A DNA stretch of 64,000 bases from Methylobacterium hispanicum (GTDB lineage: Bacteria > Pseudomonadota > Alphaproteobacteria > Rhizobiales > Beijerinckiaceae). Below the pieces are notes generated by a model. It searched no databases. It saw only the letters and a list, made by a program, of their open reading frames with translations, and had not been told where the DNA came from. This document shows positions 41,345 to 50,379 of this stretch, in pieces. Positions within the stretch are counted from its first letter, which is position 1; each line of letters begins with the position of its first letter. The stretch spans positions 124,001-188,000 of the forward strand of contig NZ_BPQO01000004.1 in NCBI RefSeq assembly GCF_022179285.1. The letters run 5' to 3'. The position numbers were made by a program, and so were the translations under genes.

Positions 41345-42079
41345 TCAGGCCGCGCGCTGGTCCGCTTCGTCGGCGCAACCGAGCATGCCGTGCACCCAAG
41401 CAGGCAGGAGCCGTAGGCGCTCCTCCGTCAGGGCCCGCGACTCGGCCATCCGGCGCGAGGCGTCGAGATGGCGGGCTATCTCGCTCTCGCAGACCCTGGC
41501 CAAGGTGAATCCGTAGGTGTGCAGGAAGCCGGCCGGCCATTCGGGCAGGAACTCGCCGATCCGGGCCCGCCGCGCCGCCGGCAGCCGGGCATAGGCTTCC
41601 TTGCGCGCCATGATGGTCCTCAGGCCGAGGCGCGCATCTTCCATGGCGGAGACGCACATGGAGCCGTCGTCCAGGGGAGCGCTGCCGCCCAACCCCGCGA
41701 CCACGGCTTGGTAGACTCGCTCGTCCTCCTCAAGCTCTTCTGGCAGGCGAATCTTGAGGGCTCCGAACTCGGCCGTCGTCTCGTGGTGCGGCCCCTGCCT
41801 GAACCGGTAGTACAGCTCGGCCATGTTCACGACCGGCATCCCGGACGATCCGGTGTAACTCTCGAGGACGAGGAGGAAGCCGTCCCTGCGGGCCAGGACG
41901 CAGAGCGTTTCCTGCATCTCGCCCAGGCTTTCCGGTCGGCCGCGCACGTGCAGCCGCTGGAGTCTCGCGAAAGGCAGGCGGAGCACGACCTCGAAGCGGA
42001 GGGCGCAGGCCACGCCGAGGTAGTCGTCGAGCGGCATGTCGAGGGTGGTGTCGGCTCCGCCCATGTCGCTGACCGTCAC
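41345..42079 (-). CDS. unknown protein coupled to the UvrD-like helicase
   Basis: A 244-aa unrecognised protein. It starts at GTG 42079, whose GTGA overlaps the helicase stop; the frame runs far upstream but only as a shadow of the helicase. Visible features are LDDYLGVACALRFEVVLRLPFARLQRL, then MAELYYRFRQGPHHETTAEFG, and a helical C-terminus rich in Arg and Ala. No export signal or catalytic motif that I can name. The translational coupling implies it works with the helicase. Confidence 0.7.
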   Translation of the reverse strand: MTVSDMGGADTTLDMPLDDYLGVACALRFEVVLRLPFARLQRLHVRGRPESLGEMQETLCVLARRDGFLLVLESYTGSSGMPVVNMAELYYRFRQGPHHETTAEFGALKIRLPEELEEDERVYQAVVAGLGGSAPLDDGSMCVSAMEDARLGLRTIMARKEAYARLPAARRARIGEFLPEWPAGFLHTYGFTLARVCESEIARHLDASRRMAESRALTEERLRLLPAWVHGMLGCADEADQRAA

Positions 42080-44154
42080 CACAGCTCGACGGCTTCGGGT
42101 TGGATCCGGACGCCGAAGCCGCCGCGGCGGCCATGCGGCACGCGCGCCCCGCGCTCCCGCCCGCAGTGATCGCGGATGACGCCTTCGAACCGCGAGGCCG
42201 TGCGGAGCATGCCGTCCGGCATGACCGTGGGCTTGAAGAACTCGAGATGGGTCTTCGCCCGCGTGACGAGGACGTAGAACGCGCGCAACTCCTCGTCGAC
42301 GTCGTCCGGAGCCTGGGCGTACATCGTCGGGATGTGGCCCTCGATCATGCTCGGAACGTAGACGGCCTGCCACTCGAGGCCCTTGGCCGAGTGGATGGTC
42401 GTCAGGGTCAGAGGGCGCTCCTCGTTCGGATCGACCGTGCCCATCCGCTTCTTCTCGATCGACGTCTCGATCGTCAACGAACTGACGAAGGAGTCGAGAT
42501 CCGCATGCTGGTGGGCGATGTCGATCACCGCCACGACGTCGGCCTTGCGGGCTTTCCAGTCGTCCCGGTACTCCGCTTCCATGAGGGGCTCCAGGGCGTT
42601 CAACGCCAGCCGCAGGCGCGCCGCGGGCGGCCCGCCGCGCTCGTCGTCCACGAGGCGCAGGGCGTGCGCCACCGGCCTGATGGCCTCGTTCTTCAGGCCG
42701 GCGTCGAGGACGATGCCGATCGCGTTCTGAAGCGACCCGCACCCAGAGATGGCCTCCACCATCTTGGCGGCCTTGCGCTCGCCTACGCGCGGCGCGAGCT
42801 GCAGGATGCGCATCCAGGCCGGCTCGTTGCCGAGATTGAGGGATGCGCGCGCCACGCAGAGCAGATCGCGCACGGCGCCCGCCTCCGTTACCTTCACGCC
42901 CGCCCGCACCATGTAGGGCACCTTCCGGGCGATCAGCTCGGCCTCGACGTGGCGGAAGTTCGCCGTGGAGCGGACGACGATCGCCTGCTCCTCCAGCTCC
43001 ATGCCCTCGTTCTTGCGGTCGAGGATCGCGTCCACGATGGCCACGGCTTCCGCCGCCTTGTCGTCGACCTCGATCAGCCGGGGAAGAAGGCCTGATGTTC
43101 CGCAGTGGGAGACGAGTTCGCGGGGAATGCGCTTGCGCATGGCCTCCTCGACGGCGTTTGCGACCTCCAGGATCTCGGCGCTCGAGCGGTAGTTCGTCTC
43201 CAGCAGATAGACCTGGGCCGAGCACTCCTTGATGAGCGTGAACATGATGTCGGGAGAGGCGCCGCGGAACTGGTAGATCGACTGCGAGGGGTCGCCCACG
43301 AACATCACCCTGACGTCGTGGCTCCGGAGCGCGCGCACGATCCTGATCTGGAGGGCGTTGAGATCCTGCGCCTCGTCGATCAGCGCCTCCTCGAACAGGG
43401 ACGCGATCGCAGGGCCGAGGCGCTCGTGCTCCAGCATCTTCGCAAGAGCCTCGAGCAGGCCGTCGAAATCGAACAGCGCGTTCCTGCGGCGGAACTGGAC
43501 GTAGGCCGAGGACACCTTCTGGACGAACTCGACCGCGTGCACGTATTGCGGATACTGGCTGTGGACGACGTCCTCGATGGTCCGCTCCGTGTTCCGCGCG
43601 AAGCTCAGGATCTTGTTGATGGTCGCGGCGCGCGGGAGGTTCTCCTCGTTCGTGCGCAGGGCGGCCGCCACCTTCTTCAGGGAGGCGACGGCGTCCTCGG
43701 TGTCGAGAACGCTGATCTTGTCGGGCAGCCGCATGGCGTGGCGGTTCTTCATCACCAGCGCGAGGGCGATGGAGTGGAACGTGCCCAGACGGATGCGGCG
43801 CGCGTCCGGCACGTAGCGGGCGGCGCGGTCGCGCATGTTCAGCGCGGCTTGGTTGGTGAAGGTGATGGCGAGGATGCGTTCGGGCTCGACCCCGTCGAGC
43901 ACGAGCCTGGCGATGCGGCGGGTGAGCGTCTCGGTCTTCCCCGAGCCCGCGCCGGCGACGACGGCCACGTCCGGTTCGCAGGCGAGCACGACGGCCTGCT
44001 GCTGGTCGTTCAGTCCCGAAAGGATCCGTGCATGCGTATCCTCCGGGCCACCATCGCGGTCGTCTGTCGGCGACACCTGACACCTCAGCTGCGGTCCAAG
44101 GTTCCGGACCATGGAGCCGAACCTCGCGCCAAGCAAGCCCGACGGGCGTTTCAT
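42076..44154 (-). CDS. UvrD/PcrA-like superfamily I helicase
   Basis: A 692-aa 3'-5' DNA helicase. The Q motif region LNDQQQAVVL precedes Walker A AGAGSGKTETL (from residue 67). Then come ITFTNQAALNMRDRA (motif Ia), IDEAQDLN (motif II), VGDPSQSIYQFRGA (motif III), ETNYRS (motif IV) and LTTIHSAKGLEWQAVYVP (motif V), with YVLVTRAKTHLEF (motif VI). It is shorter than typical UvrD (about 720) and carries an N-terminal extension of about 45 residues. An internal start near 44112 is possible. The ATG at 44154 has AAAGGA just upstream. It is translationally coupled to the unknown gene downstream. Repair, plasmid maintenance or defence are all possible. Confidence 0.88.
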   Translation of the reverse strand: MKRPSGLLGARFGSMVRNLGPQLRCQVSPTDDRDGGPEDTHARILSGLNDQQQAVVLACEPDVAVVAGAGSGKTETLTRRIARLVLDGVEPERILAITFTNQAALNMRDRAARYVPDARRIRLGTFHSIALALVMKNRHAMRLPDKISVLDTEDAVASLKKVAAALRTNEENLPRAATINKILSFARNTERTIEDVVHSQYPQYVHAVEFVQKVSSAYVQFRRRNALFDFDGLLEALAKMLEHERLGPAIASLFEEALIDEAQDLNALQIRIVRALRSHDVRVMFVGDPSQSIYQFRGASPDIMFTLIKECSAQVYLLETNYRSSAEILEVANAVEEAMRKRIPRELVSHCGTSGLLPRLIEVDDKAAEAVAIVDAILDRKNEGMELEEQAIVVRSTANFRHVEAELIARKVPYMVRAGVKVTEAGAVRDLLCVARASLNLGNEPAWMRILQLAPRVGERKAAKMVEAISGCGSLQNAIGIVLDAGLKNEAIRPVAHALRLVDDERGGPPAARLRLALNALEPLMEAEYRDDWKARKADVVAVIDIAHQHADLDSFVSSLTIETSIEKKRMGTVDPNEERPLTLTTIHSAKGLEWQAVYVPSMIEGHIPTMYAQAPDDVDEELRAFYVLVTRAKTHLEFFKPTVMPDGMLRTASRFEGVIRDHCGRERGARVPHGRRGGFGVRIQPEAVELW

Positions 44155-44374
44155 TCCTTTGTTCAGTTCCTTCGGTCAACATTGATCCGCACGCCTCCCA
44201 GTGGCATCTTTGATTCCTTCGGAGGGCTCCTCGGCCGCCCAGGGGCGGCACCGGCCCCCGGTGCTTTCGGCCGCGTCGCGCTCGACTAGGGCGGCGTGGG
44301 CATCCGACGCTTCCGGCAACGATACGCCGGCGGCGGCACGGCCCGGGAAGCCCGACCGCTTGTAGGGGAGGTCC

Positions 44375-45214
44375 ATGAGCATGACCCAAGCCTATGCGCA
44401 TCCCGGCGTCGGACGCTTCGCTCCCCTGCGGATAGAGGGGGTCGTCTACAGCTGCGGCGACGTCCACGGACGGGACGATCTCCTGGCCGAGTTCCTTGAT
44501 TGGGTGGGCGCCGATGCCCACGGAAATCAGGCCACGGTCGTCTTCCTGGGCGACTACGTCGACCGAGGCCCGCGGTCCCGGGAAGTCGTGGAGCGTCTCA
44601 TGCGGGGGCCTTCGCGCCCAGGCGAGACGTGGATACCGCTCAAGGGCAATCACGACGCACTGTTCGCCGCCGCATGGCGCGATCCGGACTCCGATGCGGC
44701 CGCCACCTGGATCATGAACGGCGGCATGGCGACCAAGCGCTCCTACGGGGTGGGGTACGGTTGCGATCTCGCCCAGCATGTTCCGGAGGCCCACATCCGC
44801 TTCCTGGAGGGGCTGCAGCTTGCGGCGGACGACGGCGAGCGGCTGTACGTGCACGCAGGGGTGCGCCCAGGTCTGGGTATCGCCTTCCAGAGCGAGCAGG
44901 ACCTGACCTGGATCCGCAGCCCCTTCCTCGAGGAGAGGCACGACGTCGATCGCCTCGTCGTGCATGGCCATACGCCTTCGAAGGCCGGCCCTGTCGCGAC
45001 GCGGTGGAGGCTCGGCATCGACACGAGGGCCTACTCTTCCGACCGTCTCACCGGCGTGCGCTTCGAGCCTGGGGTGCCCGTTCCCCGCGTCTGGCAGTCG
45101 GGCGTGGGCCTGCTGCCCGAGATCGAAGGGCCGGAAGTCTGGGGCCCAGGATTCGAGGGCACGGCCACGGAGACGCCTTGGGCGCATCCCGGGGCGCATC
45201 CGGCGCCGGGGTGA
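44375..45214 (+). CDS. PrpA-like serine/threonine (metallo-)phosphoesterase
   Basis: A 279-aa PPP-family phosphatase. Metal-site motifs are GDVHGRDD (28-35), FLGDYVDRG (58-66), LKGNHD (89-94) and VVHGHTP near 200. An extra His lies in LYVHAGVRPG. Such proteins are either protein phosphatases or Ap4A hydrolases of the ApaH-like group. Divergent from the helicase (220 nt between starts) and almost abutting the methyltransferase gene, suggesting co-transcription with it. Confidence 0.85.
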   Translation: MSMTQAYAHPGVGRFAPLRIEGVVYSCGDVHGRDDLLAEFLDWVGADAHGNQATVVFLGDYVDRGPRSREVVERLMRGPSRPGETWIPLKGNHDALFAAAWRDPDSDAAATWIMNGGMATKRSYGVGYGCDLAQHVPEAHIRFLEGLQLAADDGERLYVHAGVRPGLGIAFQSEQDLTWIRSPFLEERHDVDRLVVHGHTPSKAGPVATRWRLGIDTRAYSSDRLTGVRFEPGVPVPRVWQSGVGLLPEIEGPEVWGPGFEGTATETPWAHPGAHPAPG

Positions 45215-45219
45215 AAGGA

Positions 45220-46647
45220 ATGGAAAGGCGCAATCTTATGCATCCGGTTCGGCCGGACTTAAAGATTGCATCCGACATTGCGAAGGAATGGCCGAGCGTC
45301 GGCCGAGACCATGCGAAGGCAGCCGTGACCATCCGACAGACACTTTCGGACACCCCAGGCGCGATCGCCGCCCGCGCGCGCCGGATCCGCCGCGGCGTCG
45401 AGACGGAAGCCGCGGCGAGGGCCCAGGCGAACGAGAGATTGGGCAGGCCGTCGATCCAGAATCTGCTGCAGATGCCTCTCCTGGAAGCCATCCAGGATGC
45501 AGGCGGGCGGGCTCGCCCGCGGGACCTCTACGGCAGGCTCGCGGACGAGCTCGGCATCGACCTCGAAGCCCGGAAGGAGACCCGCGCCTGCGCGGACCAG
45601 ACCTACAATCTGTTCGAGCAGCAGGTCCGCTGGGCGCGGCAGACCGCGGTCGCGCAGGGCCTGATCGCCAAGGGCGAGCGCGGCATCTGGGAGTTGGCCG
45701 ATGCCGGCCAGGAGAAGCTGCGCCGCATCCGCCGCGGCAACGTGGTGCTGCTCTACACCCTGGACGACGGCCTTGCTCTTTGGGCGCACGCAGAGGAGGC
45801 GGCTTCGGCCCTCGAGCCGGGTTCCCTCGATCTCATCATGACCTCGCCCCCCTATCCCGTGGTCAACCGGGCTTATGGCAAGTTCACCGTTCCCGACTGG
45901 CTGGCCTGGATGTCCGACCTCGTCGGCATGTGGAAGCAGCTCCTGACGGAACGAGGCACGCTGTGCGTGAACCTGATGGACGTCTTCCAGCCGGGCGCGC
46001 CGTGCCTTTCACCCTACGTCGAACGGTTCACCATCGATGCGATCGACCGGCATGGCCTCCATCTGGCCGGGCGCATGCCGTGGCACTCGCCGACCAAGCT
46101 GGCCAACATCGAATGGGCCGTGAAGCGCCGGGTCCGGCTGCGCAACAGCGTGGAGCACGTCATCCTGTTCTCCAAGGACGCCAATCCGAGCTGGGATACG
46201 CGTCGTCTTCCGCGCGAGAACTACGCGGACCGCAGCGAAGCGCGGCTGGCAGCCGAACGCCGGCGCGTCTCGACGGTACGGCCGAGCGGCTACGACCTGA
46301 ACGAGACCGCGTTCGAGCGGAACGACAACGGGCCCATCCCCGGCAACCTGCTGGTGGCGGGCGGCGCGAGCGGCGCCAGCACTTTCGCGAAGCGCTGCCG
46401 CGAGGCCGGCGTGCCGATTCATCCGGCCCGCTTCCCCGAAGCGCTCCCGCGCCGGGTGATCCAGCTCACCACGGACGTTGGTCAGACCGTCTACGATCCG
46501 ATGGCGGGATCGAACACCACGGGCAAGGTGGCGCTTGAGTTGGGCCGCCGGTTCATCTCCTCGGAGCCGATGCTCGCCTATGCGGAGGCGTCCGCGATGC
46601 ATTTCGACGCTCGGCCCGACTTCCGCTTCCATGGGATCGGTACCTGA
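45220..46647 (+). CDS. Mrr_N-DNA methyltransferase fusion (beta-class order)
   Basis: A 475-aa protein. An N-terminal winged-helix region (about 84-168: LLEAIQDAGGRARPRDLYGRLADEL ... GIWELADAGQEKL) matches the Mrr_N DNA-recognition domain. A methyltransferase domain follows, with catalytic TSPPY at 208-212 and S-adenosylmethionine-binding DPMAGSNTTGKVALELGRRFISSEP near 425-450. TSPPY before the FxGxG-type motif is the beta-class order, used by N4-cytosine or N6-adenine enzymes. No restriction gene is adjacent. The start is uncertain: GTG 45211, ATG 45220 and ATG 45238 are all in frame. It follows the phosphatase by 5 nt. Confidence 0.85.
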   Translation: MERRNLMHPVRPDLKIASDIAKEWPSVGRDHAKAAVTIRQTLSDTPGAIAARARRIRRGVETEAAARAQANERLGRPSIQNLLQMPLLEAIQDAGGRARPRDLYGRLADELGIDLEARKETRACADQTYNLFEQQVRWARQTAVAQGLIAKGERGIWELADAGQEKLRRIRRGNVVLLYTLDDGLALWAHAEEAASALEPGSLDLIMTSPPYPVVNRAYGKFTVPDWLAWMSDLVGMWKQLLTERGTLCVNLMDVFQPGAPCLSPYVERFTIDAIDRHGLHLAGRMPWHSPTKLANIEWAVKRRVRLRNSVEHVILFSKDANPSWDTRRLPRENYADRSEARLAAERRRVSTVRPSGYDLNETAFERNDNGPIPGNLLVAGGASGASTFAKRCREAGVPIHPARFPEALPRRVIQLTTDVGQTVYDPMAGSNTTGKVALELGRRFISSEPMLAYAEASAMHFDARPDFRFHGIGT

Positions 46648-46868
46648 GAACGGTGCGCCGGTGCGCCGTTGCGGTCGAGCGCCACCTGCGGATCCGCCCC
46701 CTCTTTGGGAGCGGATCGAGGCCGGTAGTGCTCAGTGGTGCGCTTTTCCGACCGGTTCCTTCGGGGGCGGCCGAGGCTCCGTCCCGCGGGAAGCGGCGCC
46801 GTTCCACGAGCGGCACCCATCTCGCCTCGGCACCCGGCGAGGGTGCGTACGTGCCCCGGGGGCGAGGG
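46648..46868. other. intergenic stretch, no gene seen
   Basis: About 220 nt between the methyltransferase and a short minus-strand gene; open frames here are not supported. A GGTTCCTTCG relative of the recurrent 9-mer occurs at 46754-46763. Confidence 0.4.
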
Positions 46869-46985
46869 CTACGGGAACACCCTCAAGGCGAGATCGTGCA
46901 GCGCAGGCGCGGCCGCTCCGAGAAGCATGAGGGCCGCCATGCCGGCGACGATGTACTTCGGCGCCTTGCCGCGAAGAGCTTGCAT
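46869..46985 (-). CDS. 38-residue membrane small protein
   Basis: A short gene easily missed: 38 aa, starting MQALRGKAPKYIVAGMAALM, with one hydrophobic stretch of about 20 residues (IVAGMAALMLLGAAAPALH) after a basic N-terminus. A good Shine-Dalgarno (CAGGAG, 6 nt before the ATG) supports translation. A sense-oriented CGTTCCTTC copy of the recurrent 9-mer lies 37-45 nt upstream. It may be a single-pass inner-membrane peptide; function unknown. Confidence 0.6.
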   Translation of the reverse strand: MQALRGKAPKYIVAGMAALMLLGAAAPALHDLALRVFP

Positions 46986-47021
46986 CGAGAACTCCTGATC
47001 GGAAGCCTCCGACTTGTCATG

Positions 47022-47122
47022 GAAGGAACGGCACGTCCATCCCGTGGCAGGGCGGTGAGCGGCTCCTTCGAGCGAAAGTTCGTTGACGGGTGGTGCTCGA
47101 AGGGCAATGCCTTGAAGGAATG
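47022..47122 (+). repeat. two copies of the recurrent 9-mer between divergent genes
   Basis: GAAGGAACG at 47022-47030 and GAAGGAATG at 47114-47122. The second overlaps the Shine-Dalgarno position of the next plus-strand gene (start 47126); the first lies upstream of the minus-strand small protein. Confidence 0.55.
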
Positions 47123-47125
47123 ACC

Positions 47126-48130
47126 ATGCGTGCAGACCGACGGACCACGACCATGCAACCCGAACCCGAAGGCGCTGCGCGTCCGCGCGTCATTCCCTTC
47201 CTGCTCGCTGTGAGCCTGCTGCCCTGCATCGGTCTCGCGTGTTCGGGCGCGCTCGGCAGATCGGCCGAAGGGGAGGGCTACGCCGCCTTCCGGAGCTTCG
47301 ATGGCGAAGCCATTCTCCATGCCTCCCCCGTAGCGACGGTCGATACCGACCTCGGGGACGCGGCGGAGGCGGCGGCCGACCCCCCGGGCGACGGGCTCGG
47401 GGTGCCGCGCGCCTTCGACCCGCTCCTGCCAGGTCTCGCTCCCCTCGCGGATCGTCTCGACGAGATCAGGCGGGCTGCCGCCGCGGCCGCCTCCCCGCAG
47501 GTGCGGCCCGGCACGATCGTCGTGACGGGGGAGGGTGCCGTTCGCGCAGCCCCGGACGCAGCCACCCTGCGGCTCGGCATCGTCTCGGAGGACGAGAGCG
47601 CCACCGCCGCCGTCACGCGGAACGCGGCCACCGTGCAGACGGTCCGCGCCGCGCTGCTGGAGGTCGGCCTCGAAGCACGGGAGATCACGACCGAGCAGGT
47701 CCACCTGGAACCGATCCGGCCGGACGCGCTTCATGCCGTCGTCGATCGTACCCGGGCTCGCCATCGCGCGCGCACCGGAATGACGGTCGAGATCGGCAGC
47801 CTCAAGGACGGAAACTTCGCCCACCTCGGCGATATCGCCGGACGCGCCGTCGATGCGGGTGCGACCGAGGTTTCAGGTCCGGACTTCAAGGTATCCGACG
47901 AAGCCCGCGCCACGGCGCGCAAAGCGGCCGTCGACGATGCGCTCGTGAAGGCGGCGACGTTCGCCCACGCTCTCGGCGCGAAGCTCGGTCGCCTCGTCCA
48001 GATCCGCGAGGGCGATGCCGCCGGCGAGACTGGAGCGGTCCGGACGATACGCGCGGCGTCTTCCTCTCGCTCCCACGGCGGGGGGCTTGAGGTTTCGTCG
48101 CGCGTTACGGTGGTTTGGGAGGTTCGCTGA
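47126..48130 (+). CDS. periplasmic SIMPL (DUF541) domain protein
   Basis: A 334-aa exported protein. After an N-terminal hydrophobic segment (IPFLLAVSLLPCIGLACSGALG) and a 90-residue variable part comes a SIMPL domain (about 128-334): GTIVVTGEGAVRAAPDAATLRLGIVSEDESATAA, LEAREITTEQVHLEPI and ARKAAVDDALVKAATFAHALGAKLGRLVQI, ending in SRVTVVWEV. The CIGLACSG stretch could be a lipobox-like site. SIMPL proteins are periplasmic proteins of unclear function, some linked to stress tolerance. Confidence 0.85.
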   Translation: MRADRRTTTMQPEPEGAARPRVIPFLLAVSLLPCIGLACSGALGRSAEGEGYAAFRSFDGEAILHASPVATVDTDLGDAAEAAADPPGDGLGVPRAFDPLLPGLAPLADRLDEIRRAAAAAASPQVRPGTIVVTGEGAVRAAPDAATLRLGIVSEDESATAAVTRNAATVQTVRAALLEVGLEAREITTEQVHLEPIRPDALHAVVDRTRARHRARTGMTVEIGSLKDGNFAHLGDIAGRAVDAGATEVSGPDFKVSDEARATARKAAVDDALVKAATFAHALGAKLGRLVQIREGDAAGETGAVRTIRAASSSRSHGGGLEVSSRVTVVWEVR

Positions 48131-48184
48131 TGGAGCTCCCCCGGGCCGGCCGGGTCCGGTTTCTGCACGCGGGATAGGTGAAAC

Positions 48185-48832
48185 ATGTCCACCGACTGGC
48201 AGTGGTGCGTAGTCGCCCGGCTGAAGGCCGATCTCGACGACGGACGGCAGGCGGCCCTCGAGCAACTGCTGTCCGATGCGCGCTACCGCGCCGACATCGC
48301 CGAGGGCGGCGTGCCCCTTGGTTTCGGGGAGGGCACCACGTTCGACGCGGAGTATCTCGACATTCCCCCAGGGGCCGAAGTCTTCGACGGAATGCTCCGC
48401 ATCCTGACGAGCGCGCAGAACCTCGAACGCGAGATCGGAGACGACGAGGGCATCGTACGGCCGGGCACGCAGCTCGACGAATTGACGGGTACGCTCGACC
48501 GTCTGCTGGATGGGCCGCGAGGCGAGGTCGTCGGCTGGATCCGGTCCGAACACCACGATTGGTTTCATGCCCATCCGCTGATCCGCGGCAGGAGCGGGCG
48601 CATCCGGATGTATCTCACGCGAGCCGACCCGCACGACGACCCTGGTTTCGGGCATCTCGATCTGGGGCCGAGACCCGTGCTCGTGCCCCGCATCCTCGAC
48701 GTCGCCCTTCTGCCGGAGCCGGCAGCGGACCGGCCCGAAATCGATCCGGCGGCGCTCGTCGCGCGCTACTCCCTCGACGGTACGATCACGCCTTCGGCGC
48801 TCGTGCCGTCTCCCAGCTCGGAAAGGCCGTAG
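48185..48832 (+). CDS. hypothetical protein
   Basis: A 215-aa unrecognised protein with no export signal; it starts MSTDWQWCVVARLKADLDDGR, and includes GEVVGWIRSEHHDWFHAHPLIRG near residue 115. It ends 5 nt before the next start and is probably co-translated with it. The ATG follows AGGTGAAAC. Confidence 0.65.
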   Translation: MSTDWQWCVVARLKADLDDGRQAALEQLLSDARYRADIAEGGVPLGFGEGTTFDAEYLDIPPGAEVFDGMLRILTSAQNLEREIGDDEGIVRPGTQLDELTGTLDRLLDGPRGEVVGWIRSEHHDWFHAHPLIRGRSGRIRMYLTRADPHDDPGFGHLDLGPRPVLVPRILDVALLPEPAADRPEIDPAALVARYSLDGTITPSALVPSPSSERP

Positions 48833-48837
48833 GTCCC

Positions 48838-50328
48838 GTGACCAGCACGATGCCGCAGGGCGACCCCGATCCCTTTGCCGCGGTCTCCGTCCACGGCCTC
48901 TGGCCGCTGGTCGCCGACGAGGGAGCGCCGGGCGGTTTGCGGTTCGCTGATCTCCGCACGGAGACGCCGGCGGATTGCGTGTCCGGCCCCGACGAGCTCC
49001 CGGCTGCCGAGATCTCGATCCACACCTTCGCCGGCACGGACGCCAGGGATGCCTGGATCGCGGCCGCGCGCGAGTTCGGGGGCAACGGCCTCGCTCTCGT
49101 GCAGGCGCCCTTCAACTCCGCGAGCGGCGTACAGGCCGTCCTGGCCATCCGCTTCGACAGAACGCGCGCCGCCGGCGCGGACTTGGACGACGCCGTGGTG
49201 CTGAGGAGGGACGCCGAGACCGTCTCGCCGGGGCGGGTGCGCCACTCGACTTCGAACATCGGAGCGGCGTGGCGCGCCCGCCATCTGGAACGGATCGCCA
49301 GCGACCGCGATCTCGTCGCCTGGAAGGATCGGTGGAAGTCCGAGATCGAAGCAATCGGGTCGGTGGCACGCGTCGTCCACTTCATCAGCCCCGACAAAGC
49401 GTCCCTCCCCTTGGAGATCGATCCGCCCTTCGGTCTGCGCGGACGGCTGACGAAGTCGCCCGGCGAGGTCCGCTTCGTACTCGACGCCCGGGGGATGGGC
49501 GGGTTGGCCGCCTGCGCCTACGCTGAGTCGTGGCGCATGACGCTCGAGGCACGGGGCTGGGAGGCTGCCGACGCCGAAGCTCCATCCGTGCGGTTCGCCG
49601 TTCTGGGCTCCCAAGAGGTCGCGCGCATTGCGGCCGACATCGATGTCCTGCAGCCCGCCATCAAGCGGCTTTCCCGCCTCTCGAGTTCGTACGCGTCGGT
49701 CCGCGAGTTCCTGGTGGATCCGGACGCCGTCCGGGTTCTGCGCCGGCTGCACGCCGGATTGCCGATCGCCAGCTCGCTCTTTCGGGATCCCGCTGCGCAG
49801 ATCAGCCCGAAGACGGGTGAGCCGCAGGGGGTCGCCGCCAGCCGGGTCGAGCGGCTCTTCAAGGGCGGTTTCATCGAGCCCGTCTGGTGGCGCGATCGCA
49901 ATGGCGGTCGCCGGGACAGGGCGTTGCCGGTACCAGCCCTCGACGAGATGCACCCCGTCGTCTGGGGCCTGACCGTCACGGGCACCGCCTTCGTGGAGGA
50001 GCGGTTCGAGGATGCCGCGGAGACGCATGCGGAGGATGCCGCGACCGCCCTGGCGTGGCTCCGCGGCCGCCCCGGCACCGATGCGCGCACCCCCGAGCCC
50101 CACGAAGGTCCGGACGCCATCGCAAGGCGCGTCCGGCTTCGGGACGACCGTCTCGTGGAGGTCGTCTCGAAGCTCGGAACTCGCTTCCGGCCTGGGTCGG
50201 ACCTTCCGATGTGGCCCAAGTCCCTGGCGCAGGCGGCGACCGCCCTGGCAGCCGGCATCCTCGACGTCGAGGGCGGGAGACTCGTGCCTCGGGCGGCATC
50301 CCCGGACGTGCCCGGGCCGGGAGCCTAG
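48838..50328 (+). CDS. unknown protein, paralogue family member C
   Basis: A 496-aa relative of the two genes at 9728 and 10678. The shared N-terminal block reads LPAAEISIHTFAGTDARDAWIAAA ... QAVLAIRF. Two winged-helix-like units follow in the C-terminal half: VAASRVERLFKGGFIEPVWWRD with GLTVTGTAFVEERF, and RDDRLVEVVSKLGTRF. It starts at GTG 48838, 5 nt after the preceding stop, with an ATG alternative at 48850. Cytoplasmic by composition. Confidence 0.7.
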   Translation: MTSTMPQGDPDPFAAVSVHGLWPLVADEGAPGGLRFADLRTETPADCVSGPDELPAAEISIHTFAGTDARDAWIAAAREFGGNGLALVQAPFNSASGVQAVLAIRFDRTRAAGADLDDAVVLRRDAETVSPGRVRHSTSNIGAAWRARHLERIASDRDLVAWKDRWKSEIEAIGSVARVVHFISPDKASLPLEIDPPFGLRGRLTKSPGEVRFVLDARGMGGLAACAYAESWRMTLEARGWEAADAEAPSVRFAVLGSQEVARIAADIDVLQPAIKRLSRLSSSYASVREFLVDPDAVRVLRRLHAGLPIASSLFRDPAAQISPKTGEPQGVAASRVERLFKGGFIEPVWWRDRNGGRRDRALPVPALDEMHPVVWGLTVTGTAFVEERFEDAAETHAEDAATALAWLRGRPGTDARTPEPHEGPDAIARRVRLRDDRLVEVVSKLGTRFRPGSDLPMWPKSLAQAATALAAGILDVEGGRLVPRAASPDVPGPGA

Positions 50329-50379
50329 GGCATGTCGGGGAGATGCGCGCCTGGGGCGCCCGGTCCGGGCGGCGGACCC

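Noticed and set aside
42080..45199. Long minus-strand frame upstream of the unknown helicase partner
   Set aside because: It covers the helicase, phosphatase and beyond as a shadow; only the part from 42079 makes a sensible coupled gene.
44500..45210. Upstream extension of the methyltransferase frame
   Set aside because: It is a shadow of the phosphatase gene, which has all its metal-site motifs in the other frame.
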